From positions 1 through 11,966 of the forward strand of contig SMXJ01000002.1 of NCBI GenBank assembly GCA_004356305.1: a stretch of DNA of 11,966 nucleotides, written 5' to 3'. The notes beneath the pieces are model-generated. The model searched no databases, was not told the DNA's origin, and saw nothing but the letters and a program-made list of their open reading frames with translations. The DNA comes from Bacteroidota bacterium (GTDB lineage Bacteria; Bacteroidota; Bacteroidia; Flavobacteriales; Flavobacteriaceae). Shown in pieces: positions 5,771-11,966 of the stretch. Numbering within the stretch: the first letter of the stretch is position 1; each line of letters opens with the position of its first letter. The translations under genes and the position numbers were made by a program.

Positions 5771-6837
5771 CAGGTTAGATTTTTAAGTTGATATTCTAAA
5801 TAGGGTTTCAGTCTATTCAAGATAATTTCGGGTGTTAATTCGAGGTAAAGTTGCTCGGGATTTTTTTCAATATTTTGTCTTTCTTCGCGAGTAAAGTTTT
5901 CAAACAGATTTGGTCTCTCCTCCATTAAGTGAACAGATTCGTGTGTTATTCCATTTTCAAAGCTATTCCAATCTCCTTTGTTGATATAGGGTGAATAAAT
6001 AGTAAAAGTTGGTTTCCCAAGGGCTTTCGCAATATGCACACTTCCTCCCTCATTCGAGATCAACAGGTCGCATTGGTTCATCAATTTTATAAAACCACGA
6101 ATGGAATCCTCATAAATATCCAGATCGATCTGTTCTTTCCTGCTGCAAAGGTTATATATCTTTTCAGCCTCATGTTTTTGATGAGGAGCATAATTGAAAA
6201 GCAGGGTACCGTGAGTAGTTTCTGCTATATAATCTATCAATTGTGCCGTATACTCGTAGGGCAATGATTTGTTAGGTGTACTACCCAAAACTCCCAACAT
6301 TATGACGGGTTTTTTAAGATCTGAGGTTTTTGAATAGGCTTGTTCTTCCTCCGTGAGAAAGATATTGTAACGAGGATCGGGATTGGGAATTGTAAATACT
6401 GAATTGAGCATATTGATCCTGTCTTCGATCGCTTTTCCGCAGAAAAGAGTCGCCTTTTCTAAAAAGTCAACCGGATGGGTATAGAATGGTAATTTTAGTT
6501 TTTTATGTGCCCTTTTAAAGCCCGCCCGTATCGGTGCTTTGGAAAAAAGGCACATCATCTTACTTTGAAATTTCGAGTAGGGATCCAGGACGATATCATA
6601 TCGTTCTTGTCGTACCTGAAGAATTGCTTTCAATAGAACCAAAGGCTTTTTTAAGTCTTTGTCATTTGCTAAAATCAACCGATCGATATTCGGATTTTGC
6701 TCTAATACACCGGCTGTATAATCGTATACAAAGTAAGAGATATGGCTTTGAGGGAAGATGATCTTCAAATTATTGGCAAGTACCGAAGCTATGAGCACAT
6801 CGCCAATTCTTTTGTTTTGTATGACAAGAATTTTCAA
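5770..6837 (-). CDS. Glycosyltransferase family 9, ADP-heptose:LPS heptosyltransferase-like
   Basis: The 355-residue protein has the usual length and features of GT9 heptosyltransferases, which transfer L-glycero-D-manno-heptose to the LPS inner core at the cytosolic side of the inner membrane. Visible are MKILVIQNKRIGDVL (1-15) with the family's GD pair, ISYFVYDYTAGVLEQNP (33-49), YDIVLDPY (80-87), a donor-domain LGVLGSTPNKSLP (181-193), and the conserved SNEGGSVHIAKALGKPT (261-277) with the ADP-heptose-binding glycines and His. The start is TTG at 6837; the product then begins in exact register with the family. It is the first gene of a two-gene minus-strand unit with the methyltransferase, and diverges from the LPS-kinase-like gene across 190 bp of AT-rich DNA. 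Confidence 0.9.
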   Translation of the reverse strand: MKILVIQNKRIGDVLIASVLANNLKIIFPQSHISYFVYDYTAGVLEQNPNIDRLILANDKDLKKPLVLLKAILQVRQERYDIVLDPYSKFQSKMMCLFSKAPIRAGFKRAHKKLKLPFYTHPVDFLEKATLFCGKAIEDRINMLNSVFTIPNPDPRYNIFLTEEEQAYSKTSDLKKPVIMLGVLGSTPNKSLPYEYTAQLIDYIAETTHGTLLFNYAPHQKHEAEKIYNLCSRKEQIDLDIYEDSIRGFIKLMNQCDLLISNEGGSVHIAKALGKPTFTIYSPYINKGDWNSFENGITHESVHLMEERPNLFENFTREERQNIEKNPEQLYLELTPEIILNRLKPYLEYQLKNLT

Positions 6838-6982
6838 GCGTTTTTATTAAATAATTATCGAGTAAACCAATTAAAAAACAGAAACGCATGGAATCAATCA
6901 TTTCATTCCTTCTTTCAATAAAAAAATAAAACATTCAAAAATCTTCTTTTTATTTTTTTATTTTTCGTTTCTTCATATAGTT

Positions 6983-6990
6983 TACCTTCG
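6983..6990 (+). promoter_or_regulatory. Candidate -7 element before the LPS kinase-like gene
   Basis: TACCTTCG matches the TAnnTTTG consensus with one change and ends 37 nt before the ATG. No TTG is found at the expected upstream distance; the flanking DNA is very AT-rich. Confidence 0.3.
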
Positions 6991-7027
6991 CAAGGTATCT
7001 TTTTTTTAAAGTTAATTAAAATTTATA

Positions 7028-7780
7028 ATGAAGGAAACTTTGGTCGTTCATCCCGATTATAGCGATAAAACATTCAGGTTACGAGATGTGATCAATCGTT
7101 TTGATGATGTAAGTGAACTTGTGATGGAAGGGGAACGCAATACCCTGAAAAAGGTAAAGATCGAAGAGGAATATTTCAACATTAAGAAGTTTAAAACACC
7201 GACTTTTATTCAGGGATTGGTCTATCAATTTCTTCGGAAGAGCAAGGCGAGACGTTCTTTCGAATACGCCAAAAGACTGTTGGATGCAGGCCTCAAAACT
7301 CCCTTCCCGGTCTCTTATATGGAGTGTTCAGCATTCGTACTTAAAGAAAGTTACTATATCAGTCGGCATTTGGATTACCATTTCGATTTCCGTGTATTGA
7401 ATCATAATCCGAAATGGCCAAATCGAAATGTAATTCTGCAACAATTCGCAGCGTTCACGTTTCAGCTACATGAAAAGGGAATCAACTTTTTAGATCACTC
7501 TCCGGGAAACACCCTGATTGTCGAATCCGAAGAAGGAAAATACGATTTCTATCTCATCGATCTAAACAGAATGCGCTTTGAGTCAATGGATTTCAATAAG
7601 CGAATGAGAAACTTTAGCAGAATGTGGCTCTCAAAGACAATGATCGATATAATGGCACCGGTTTACGGCAAATTATATGGTAAAACTTCCGAAGAAACCC
7701 ATCACTTGATGACCCTTTATAGCAGGAAGTTTCAGAAGAAAGTGAATTCGAAAAAATTGAGAAAAAAGAAAAATAAATAA
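7028..7780 (+). CDS. Kdo/LPS kinase-like protein (KdkA/WaaP/InaA-type fold)
   Basis: The 250-residue protein resembles lipopolysaccharide kinases that phosphorylate Kdo or heptose of the inner core on the cytosolic side. A kinase-like order is visible: a Lys pair in NIKKFKTP (51-58) as candidate ATP-binding lysine, an alpha-C-like RRSFEYAKRLLDAG (75-88) with Glu79, a hinge-like YYISRHLDYHFDFR (109-122), the catalytic-loop analogue LDHSPGN (155-161) with Asp156 and Asn161, and YLIDLNRMRF (175-184), where Asp178-Leu-Asn stands in the DFG position. The C-terminus is rich in Lys (236-250), suited to an anionic membrane. The ATG start at 7028 has a short A/T-rich leader. It neighbours the heptosyltransferase, fitting core modification. 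The exact acceptor is inferred only from the family. Confidence 0.8.
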   Translation: MKETLVVHPDYSDKTFRLRDVINRFDDVSELVMEGERNTLKKVKIEEEYFNIKKFKTPTFIQGLVYQFLRKSKARRSFEYAKRLLDAGLKTPFPVSYMECSAFVLKESYYISRHLDYHFDFRVLNHNPKWPNRNVILQQFAAFTFQLHEKGINFLDHSPGNTLIVESEEGKYDFYLIDLNRMRFESMDFNKRMRNFSRMWLSKTMIDIMAPVYGKLYGKTSEETHHLMTLYSRKFQKKVNSKKLRKKKNK

Positions 7781-7804
7781 ATGTAATTTCCTTTTATTAT
7801 CTAA

Positions 7805-7833
7805 CCACAAAGGACAGCAAAGAAGGCGCTAAG
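7805..7833. repeat. Possible dispersed intergenic repeat remnant
   Basis: Between two convergent stop codons, the sequence carries loosely periodic AAAG blocks (CACAAAGGACAGCAAAGAAG and on to GCTAAG). It resembles the 'CACAAAG' intergenic repeats I recall from many environmental bacterial genomes. It has no coding potential. Only a copy count in the whole genome could confirm it. Confidence 0.25.
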
Positions 7834-7875
7834 TTCATGGATAAAGTTGGAATACTATCAACCATCAACTAACAA

Positions 7876-8691
7876 CTACACTGCTACATTAGACTCTCTT
7901 AGCGCGTCGTTCAAAGACGTCTTTTTATCGGTACTTTCTTTACGTTTTCCAATAATTAAAGCACAGGGTACGTTATAATCACCCGCCGGAAATTTCTTGG
8001 TGTAACTGCCCGGAATGACCACAGAGCGCGCGGGAACAAATCCTTTCATTTCTATTGGACTGTCACCGGTAACATCGATAATTTTTGTTGATGCAGTTAA
8101 AACGACATTGGCACCTAACACGGCTTCACTTTCTACACGAACACCTTCTACCACCACGCAACGGGACCCGATAAATGCATTGTCTTCTATGATCACAGGT
8201 GCTGCTTGTAAAGGTTCTAATACGCCTCCTATACCAACACCACCACTAAGGTGTACGTTTTTACCGATCTGCGCACAACTGCCCACCGTGGCCCAGGTAT
8301 CGACCATGGTACCTTCATCAACATATGCGCCAATGTTAATATAACTCGGCATCATGATAACGCCTTTGGAGATATATGCGCCGTATCGAGCTACTGCATG
8401 TGGTACCACCCGAATACCTTTGGCTTCGTAGCCACTTTTCAACGGAATTTTATCGTGGTATTCAAAAATTCCTGCTTCCATTGTTTTCATCTTCTGGATC
8501 GGGAAATATAATACCACGGCCTTCTTAACCCATTGGTTTACCTGCCAGCCATCACTAGTAGGCTCAGCACAACGCAGTATCCCCTCATCACACATGCGCA
8601 CGACTTCGCGAATGGCATCAATTGTTGTTTGATTTAGTAATTGGGAACGATCGTCCCATGCGGTTTCTATGATTTGTTGTAATTCGGTCAT
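7876..8691 (-). CDS. dapD: 2,3,4,5-tetrahydropyridine-2,6-dicarboxylate N-succinyltransferase
   Basis: DapD transfers succinyl from succinyl-CoA to tetrahydrodipicolinate in the succinylase branch of diaminopimelate/lysine synthesis, in the cytosol, as a trimer. The 271-residue product aligns by eye with E. coli DapD: MTELQQIIETAWDDR at the start, QWVKKAVVLYF (53-63), and a left-handed beta-helix of hexapeptide repeats with PSYINIGAYVDEGTMVDTWA (115-134), GSCAQIGKNVHLSGGVGIGG (137-156) and IIEDNAFIGSR (167-177). The reading frame opens 20 codons earlier (ATG 8751), but that extension contains a perfect TATCTTTG promoter box and has no counterpart in DapD, so ATG 8691 is the start. It diverges from ruvX and converges with the LPS-kinase-like gene. 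Confidence 0.96.
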   Translation of the reverse strand: MTELQQIIETAWDDRSQLLNQTTIDAIREVVRMCDEGILRCAEPTSDGWQVNQWVKKAVVLYFPIQKMKTMEAGIFEYHDKIPLKSGYEAKGIRVVPHAVARYGAYISKGVIMMPSYINIGAYVDEGTMVDTWATVGSCAQIGKNVHLSGGVGIGGVLEPLQAAPVIIEDNAFIGSRCVVVEGVRVESEAVLGANVVLTASTKIIDVTGDSPIEMKGFVPARSVVIPGSYTKKFPAGDYNVPCALIIGKRKESTDKKTSLNDALRESNVAV

Positions 8692-8708
8692 TAGAATATA
8701 ATTTACAG

Positions 8709-8716
8709 CAAAGATA
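8709..8716 (-). promoter_or_regulatory. TAnnTTTG -7 element of dapD
   Basis: On the minus strand TATCTTTG is a perfect -7 consensus and ends 17 nt before the dapD ATG at 8691. The -33 element is weak: GTTC lies near the right distance but no TTG. The position excludes the longer dapD reading frame. Confidence 0.6.
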
Positions 8717-8744
8717 ATTCTCCTGTTTAATAAAGAACGGAATT

Positions 8745-8776
8745 TTGGCATACTATTTTCTAAACACTTATTTTTG
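8745..8776 (+). promoter_or_regulatory. Promoter of ruvX-def (TTG-N21-TATTTTTG)
   Basis: TTG at 8745-8747 (within TTTTG), a 21-nt spacer and TATTTTTG at 8769-8776 fit the Bacteroidota -33/-7 promoter with no mismatch. The -7 box ends 8 nt before the ruvX ATG, so the leader would be very short. It lies back to back with the dapD promoter. Confidence 0.6.
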
Positions 8777-8784
8777 CAGCGAAT

Positions 8785-9195
8785 ATGGCAAGAATACTGG
8801 CTTTAGATTATGGAACCAAGCGCACGGGAATAGCAGTTACCGATGAACTGCAAATCATCGCTTCGGGTTTAACAACCGTTGAGACTAAAAAGCTACTTCT
8901 TTTTTTGAATGATTATTTTGCTGAAGAAACCGTAGAGTTGGTACTTGTTGGAGAACCCAGGCAACGCGATGGAACACATTCGAGTGTGGAGGAGGAAATT
9001 GGTAAGTTCTTATTGGAATATTCGAAAAAATTTCCGGATATACCCCTGCAAAGGGTGGATGAGCGATATACTAGTAAAATGGCATTCCAAACCATGATCG
9101 ATAGTGGATTGAAAAAGAAACAACGTCAAAATAAGGCATTGATCGATGAGATTAGTGCCACCATTATTCTCCAGACTTATTTGTATAAAAAATAA
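8785..9195 (+). CDS. ruvX: Holliday junction resolvase-like protein RuvX (YqgF family)
   Basis: This 136-residue protein is a full-length YqgF/RuvX, an RNase H-fold nuclease linked to pre-16S rRNA 5' end processing and Holliday junction resolution. Visible are ILALDYGTKRTGIAVTD (4-20) with the catalytic Asp8, LVLVGEPRQRDGTHS (52-66), the RVDERYTS motif (90-97) with Glu93, and the C-terminal DEISATIILQTYL (121-133) with Asp121. All three acidic residues expected for metal binding are present. The ATG at 8785 follows a good promoter closely. It is the first gene of a plus-strand group; def begins 16 bp after its stop, so the two are probably cotranscribed. Both products act in basic RNA/protein maturation. 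Confidence 0.95.
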   Translation: MARILALDYGTKRTGIAVTDELQIIASGLTTVETKKLLLFLNDYFAEETVELVLVGEPRQRDGTHSSVEEEIGKFLLEYSKKFPDIPLQRVDERYTSKMAFQTMIDSGLKKKQRQNKALIDEISATIILQTYLYKK

Positions 9196-9211
9196 TAGTA
9201 ACAGAAAAACA

Positions 9212-9802
9212 ATGATTCTACCCATTTTAGCCTATGGTGATACAATATTGAGGAAAAAGACAAAATCCCTCTCCAAAGACTATCCTAAATTGGATGTACT
9301 ATTGGACAATATGTTCGAAACCATGTATGCGGCTAAAGGTATAGGTCTGGCCGCACCGCAGGTGGGATTACCTGTCCGTTTGTTTATTGTGAATGCGACC
9401 CCTTTTGAAGATGATGAAGATCTGACGGAAGCAGAGAGAGAGTTTGCGTCAACATTCGTTCAGGTGTTTATCAATGCTAAAATGGTGGAAGAAACCGGAG
9501 ATGAATGGGCCTTTAATGAAGGTTGTTTGAGCATACCCGATATTCGGGAGGAGGTGTTTCGTCAGCGAACTATAACGATCGAATATTACGATGAAAAATT
9601 TGTGAAACACAAAGAAACCATCGATGGAATTGTAGCAAGGATCGTTCAGCATGAGTTTGATCATATCCAAGGAATTTTGTTTACCGATAAACTATCTGCT
9701 CTAAAAAAACGTTTGATAAAAGGAAGATTGGCAGACATTACCAAGGGAAAAGTTGAAGTGGATTATAAAATGCGGTTTCCTAAAGTTAAAAAGAAATGTT
9801 AA
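9212..9802 (+). CDS. def: Peptide deformylase
   Basis: This 196-residue enzyme removes the formyl group from the N-terminal methionine of nascent proteins at the ribosome. All three deformylase motifs are present: GIGLAAPQVG (43-52), EGCLS (103-107) with the metal ligand Cys105, and QHEFDH (146-151) with ligands His147 and His151 and catalytic Glu148. A charged insertion between motifs 1 and 2 (DDEDLTEAERE, 67-77) lengthens the protein relative to the E. coli enzyme. The start is ATG 9212, giving the family-like MILPILAYGD; the frame opens earlier at 9146, but that would overlap ruvX and add 22 unrelated residues. It is likely read from the ruvX promoter. Confidence 0.96.
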   Translation: MILPILAYGDTILRKKTKSLSKDYPKLDVLLDNMFETMYAAKGIGLAAPQVGLPVRLFIVNATPFEDDEDLTEAEREFASTFVQVFINAKMVEETGDEWAFNEGCLSIPDIREEVFRQRTITIEYYDEKFVKHKETIDGIVARIVQHEFDHIQGILFTDKLSALKKRLIKGRLADITKGKVEVDYKMRFPKVKKKC

Positions 9803-9807
9803 TGCGT

Positions 9808-9838
9808 TTGGAAATCTATATCGAAGCCAACATCTTTG
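9808..9838 (+). promoter_or_regulatory. Candidate promoter before the DUF5606 gene
   Basis: TTG (9808-9810), a 20-nt spacer and CATCTTTG (9831-9838) fit the Bacteroidota promoter with one mismatch in the -7 box. It lies in the 91-bp gap after def and would leave a leader of roughly 50 nt before the ATG at 9894. Confidence 0.3.
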
Positions 9839-9893
9839 AACCCTATTAAGTGAAAACTGCGGGAAACAAAGCATTTCAAACTTAAAATAAGCT

Positions 9894-10346
9894 ATGAGTT
9901 TAGAAAAAATACTATCCATTTCCGGAAAACCCGGGTTGTATCAATTGAAATCCCAAACCCGATCAGGTCTTTTGGCCGAATCTATTGTTGACGGAAAGAA
10001 AATATCGGTGAGTGCACGTCAAAATGTAAGTTTACTTTCCGAAATAGCCATTTACACATTGACCGAAGAATTACCTCTGAGTGAAGTTTTCAGCAAAATT
10101 TCAAAAAAGGAAAATGGAGGAGAGGCCATTAGTCATAAGTCGTCCAAGGATGAACTGGAAGAATATTTCTTTGAAGTCTTGCCCGAATATGATGAAGACC
10201 GGGTATATCCAGGAGATATAAAAAAAGTGATACAGTGGTATAACCTGCTGACAAAGAATGGTATCACCGATTTCTCCAACAAATCCACTGAAGAAGAGAC
10301 TTCCAACGCAGCCACCGAAGATTTAACGAAGAAAGTAGAGGAATAG
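9894..10346 (+). CDS. DUF5606 family protein, function unknown
   Basis: I recognise this 150-residue protein as the DUF5606 type found next to def and mazG in Bacteroidota; its biochemical role is not known to me. The N-terminal part (1-65) reads SLEKILSISGKPGLYQLKSQ, TRSGLLAESIVDGKKISVS and LLSEIAIYTLTEELPLSEVF, alternating strands like a small beta-rich fold. A second part (85-123) has DELEEYFFEVLPEYDEDRVYPGDIKKVIQWYN, mostly helical and acidic, and the C-terminal tail (124-150) is acidic, Ser/Thr-rich and probably disordered. There is no signal peptide or membrane span, so it is cytosolic. The ATG start is clear. It follows def by 91 bp and precedes mazG by 71 bp. A link to translation or nucleotide quality control is only a guess from context. 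Confidence 0.8.
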   Translation: MSLEKILSISGKPGLYQLKSQTRSGLLAESIVDGKKISVSARQNVSLLSEIAIYTLTEELPLSEVFSKISKKENGGEAISHKSSKDELEEYFFEVLPEYDEDRVYPGDIKKVIQWYNLLTKNGITDFSNKSTEEETSNAATEDLTKKVEE

Positions 10347-10380
10347 CTCTTAATAACTTTCCGATAAAAATGCCGTCCAT

Positions 10381-10406
10381 ATCCCTTCAAATGAGGTGAT
10401 TTTTTT
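10381..10406 (+). terminator. Candidate intrinsic terminator after DUF5606
   Basis: The arms ATCCCTTC (10381-10388) and GAGGTGAT (10393-10400) pair over 8 positions with one mismatch and one G-T pair, loop AAAT, and are followed by six T. It would separate the DUF5606 transcript from mazG. The stem is not GC-rich, so efficiency is uncertain. Confidence 0.4.
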
Positions 10407-10417
10407 AGTTTTATTGA

Positions 10418-11191
10418 ATGAATTCAAGACAAGACCAACTCAAGGCATACGACCGATTATTAACGATAATGGACGAGCTGCGTGAACAATGTCCCTGGGA
10501 TAAAAAACAAACCATTCAAACCCTGCGTCATCTCACTATTGAAGAGACCTACGAGCTGGGTGATGCCATTCTCGAAAACGATCTTGATGAAGTCAAGAAA
10601 GAACTGGGAGACCTTTTATTGCATATTGTTTTTTATGCCAGAATAGGCAGTGAAACCAACGATTTCGATATGGCAGATGTCGCCAATGACATTTGTGAAA
10701 AACTAATTTCACGTCATCCTCACATTTACGGCGATGTAAAAGTAGCCGATGAGGAAGAAGTAAAACAAAACTGGGAAAATATAAAGCTGAAGGAAGGCAA
10801 GAAAAGCGTGCTTGAAGGCGTCCCCAAGTCCCTGCCGGCTATGGTAAAAGCCTACCGTATTCAGGATAAGGTTTCCGGAGTAGGTTTTGATTGGGAAGAA
10901 CCCCATCAGGTTTTCGAAAAATTAAAAGAAGAGCTGGATGAGCTGCAACACGAGGTAGCCGAAGAAAATTCGGAGAAGATCGAACAAGAATTTGGTGATG
11001 TGCTGTTCTCGCTGATCAATTATGCCCGTTTTCTAAAAATAGATCCCGAAAGCGCCCTCGAACGGACCAATAAAAAATTTATCAAGCGTTTTCAGTATTT
11101 GGAAAGCAAAGCAAAATTGCTGGGCAAGACCTTAAAAGAAATGAGCCTGGCAGAAATGGATGTGTACTGGAATGAGGCGAAAAAATTATAG
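10418..11191 (+). CDS. mazG: Nucleoside triphosphate pyrophosphohydrolase MazG
   Basis: MazG hydrolyses (d)NTPs to monophosphates and pyrophosphate, a cytosolic house-cleaning reaction. The 257-residue protein has both tandem MazG domains of the full-length enzyme. Domain 1 has CPWDKKQT (25-32), the metal-binding EE-x2-E (42-46) and E-x2-D (62-65), then SRHPHIYGDV (98-107). Domain 2 follows VKAYRIQDKVSGVGFDW (143-159) and has EELDE (171-175) and EFGD (191-194) with Asn201 in FSLINYARF. Start ATG 10418. It sits 71 bp after DUF5606, behind a possible terminator; a TAGTTTTA box at 10406-10413, one base off the -7 consensus, lies just 4 nt before the ATG. It converges with the methyltransferase gene, with 43 bp between the stops. 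Confidence 0.96.
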   Translation: MNSRQDQLKAYDRLLTIMDELREQCPWDKKQTIQTLRHLTIEETYELGDAILENDLDEVKKELGDLLLHIVFYARIGSETNDFDMADVANDICEKLISRHPHIYGDVKVADEEEVKQNWENIKLKEGKKSVLEGVPKSLPAMVKAYRIQDKVSGVGFDWEEPHQVFEKLKEELDELQHEVAEENSEKIEQEFGDVLFSLINYARFLKIDPESALERTNKKFIKRFQYLESKAKLLGKTLKEMSLAEMDVYWNEAKKL

Positions 11192-11234
11192 AATTCTGTT
11201 TTTGTGTATTTTACCCCTCAGCGTCTCTATTTAA

Positions 11235-11858
11235 TTAAAGTTCGAAAACGATCAACCTTCCGTCTATTCTAACTTCGGAAAGACCAACATTTTCTTTTAT
11301 CCACTTCAAATTCTCTTCAGAATAAAAAACAATATGCGTGGGATCATTTTTGTAGTACCAGTTATCGAAAGAGATATCTTTTGGCAATAATTCACTCATG
11401 CAACACAGTTTTCCGCCTGATTTCAATAAGTTTCTCATAAGTTCGAATTCCTTAAATGGATTGTGGAAATGTTCCATTGTTTCACAGCAAACAATGAAGT
11501 CATAACGGTCGTTCAGAACTGATTCATCAAAATGAAAGAACGGATCCCAGAGACTCATCCGATACCCTTTATCCGTCAGTAATTTTGAAATTACCGGCCC
11601 TGAACCGGCCCCAAAATCAAGGCCTTTGCTATTCGAGTCAAATGATTGGCAAACTTCATCGACAATTGGCGTGACGAACGATTGATAATCGATGTCATCA
11701 ACATTATTGTTGTGTGACAAGTAGCGTTCTTTCTCTTTTTCTGAAGTTAGATAATGGTTAGAGTGCCGGAATATTGTTCCACAAGTATCGCAATTATAGA
11801 ACTGTGGTGAAAGTTGCCGCTGATTGGAAGTTGATCGATTACACAGCGGGCATTCCAT
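11235..11858 (-). CDS. SAM-dependent methyltransferase with N-terminal zinc ribbon
   Basis: The 207-residue protein joins an N-terminal zinc ribbon, CPLC (3-6) and CDTC (23-26), to a class I methyltransferase core. The core shows LDFGAGSGPV (80-89) for SAM binding, an acidic Asp105 at the end of strand 2 (SLWDP), YDFIVCCETMEHF (119-131) of the UbiG-like type, LLKSGGKLCCMSE (144-156) and DPTHIVFYSEENL (172-184). Related zinc-ribbon methyltransferases modify many small molecules and sugars; the substrate here cannot be given. Start ATG 11858 with the first Cys at residue 3. The upstream minus-strand gene ends 6 bp before it, so they are probably cotranscribed. The protein ends soon after the core, at RLIVFEL, without an extra C-terminal domain. 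Confidence 0.88.
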   Translation of the reverse strand: MECPLCNRSTSNQRQLSPQFYNCDTCGTIFRHSNHYLTSEKEKERYLSHNNNVDDIDYQSFVTPIVDEVCQSFDSNSKGLDFGAGSGPVISKLLTDKGYRMSLWDPFFHFDESVLNDRYDFIVCCETMEHFHNPFKEFELMRNLLKSGGKLCCMSELLPKDISFDNWYYKNDPTHIVFYSEENLKWIKENVGLSEVRIDGRLIVFEL

Positions 11859-11864
11859 GAGGTA

Positions 11865-11966
11865 CTATTGTTTACGTAATGACCGTATTTTAACCAACTT
11901 GGATTTCCACACATCCAATTGTTCTTTTTGTTCGGCTATGTTCTTTTGAACTTCTTTTACCAATGG
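11865..11966 (-). CDS. C-terminal end of an unidentified protein (5' part beyond window)
   Basis: A minus-strand frame is open from the window edge to a TAG at 11865-11867, giving 33 residues. They are highly charged with a heptad-like pattern (VKEVQKNIAEQKEQLDVWK and on to LRKQ), so the protein probably ends in an amphipathic or coiled-coil helix. Being 6 bp upstream of the methyltransferase ATG supports that it is a real gene in the same operon. The family cannot be identified from this piece. Confidence 0.55.
   Translation of the reverse strand, partial: PLVKEVQKNIAEQKEQLDVWKSKLVKIRSLRKQ

Noticed and set aside
8015..8344. A 109-residue plus-strand frame opposite dapD.
   Set aside because: It is a shadow of the strongly conserved dapD coding sequence.
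8692..8751. N-terminal extension of dapD by 20 codons.
   Set aside because: DapD begins with the MTELQ-type sequence, and the extension contains the gene's probable promoter.
9146..9211. N-terminal extension of def by 22 codons into ruvX.
   Set aside because: Deformylases begin at the MILPI-type sequence; the extension is the out-of-frame reading of the ruvX end.

Overview
The window looks like a chromosomal piece of a Flavobacteriia-type Bacteroidota. The DNA is moderately AT-rich, Shine-Dalgarno sequences are absent before most genes, and several genes are preceded by the Bacteroidota -7 promoter element TAnnTTTG. The gene order dapD / ruvX - def - DUF5606 - mazG is one I associate with that group. 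No tRNA, rRNA, CRISPR array, transposase or phage gene is visible.

Region 1 (1-7780) is a lipopolysaccharide/cell-surface glycan locus. A minus-strand operon carries a WaaE-like GT2 (1656-2417), a GT4 (585-1652) and a GT2 cut by the window edge (1-575). A polysaccharide deacetylase (2478-3182, plus) and a second WaaE-like GT2 (3210-3947, minus) follow. Next come a GT2 with a galactosyltransferase-like C-terminal part (4150-4986, plus), a GT9 heptosyltransferase overlapping a small methyltransferase (6837 to 5174, minus), and a Kdo/LPS-kinase-like protein (7028-7780, plus). Together they could build, deacetylate and phosphorylate a lipid A-core/O-glycan. Strand changes almost at every gene, and five of the eight genes with a visible start begin with TTG or GTG. 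Three different tandem-repeat arrays (units of 17, 13 and 8 bp) lie between 4992 and 5195, and the last one forms the 3' end of the methyltransferase gene.

Region 2 (7876-11191) is conserved housekeeping: dapD (lysine/diaminopimelate synthesis, minus) diverges from ruvX - def - DUF5606 - mazG (plus). Clear divergent TAnnTTTG promoters sit between dapD and ruvX and settle the dapD start at 8691.

Region 3 (11235-11966, minus) holds a zinc-ribbon SAM methyltransferase and, 6 bp upstream, the last 33 codons of an unidentified charged protein that runs off the window.

I found no clearly new multi-gene system. The observations most worth a second look are the repeat cluster with its built-in stop codon, a shared CCTAAGTTT box placed 4-5 nt before the start codons of two GT2 genes (possible leaderless transcripts), the inverted repeat beside one of these boxes, the high use of non-ATG starts, and the divergent LPS kinase.
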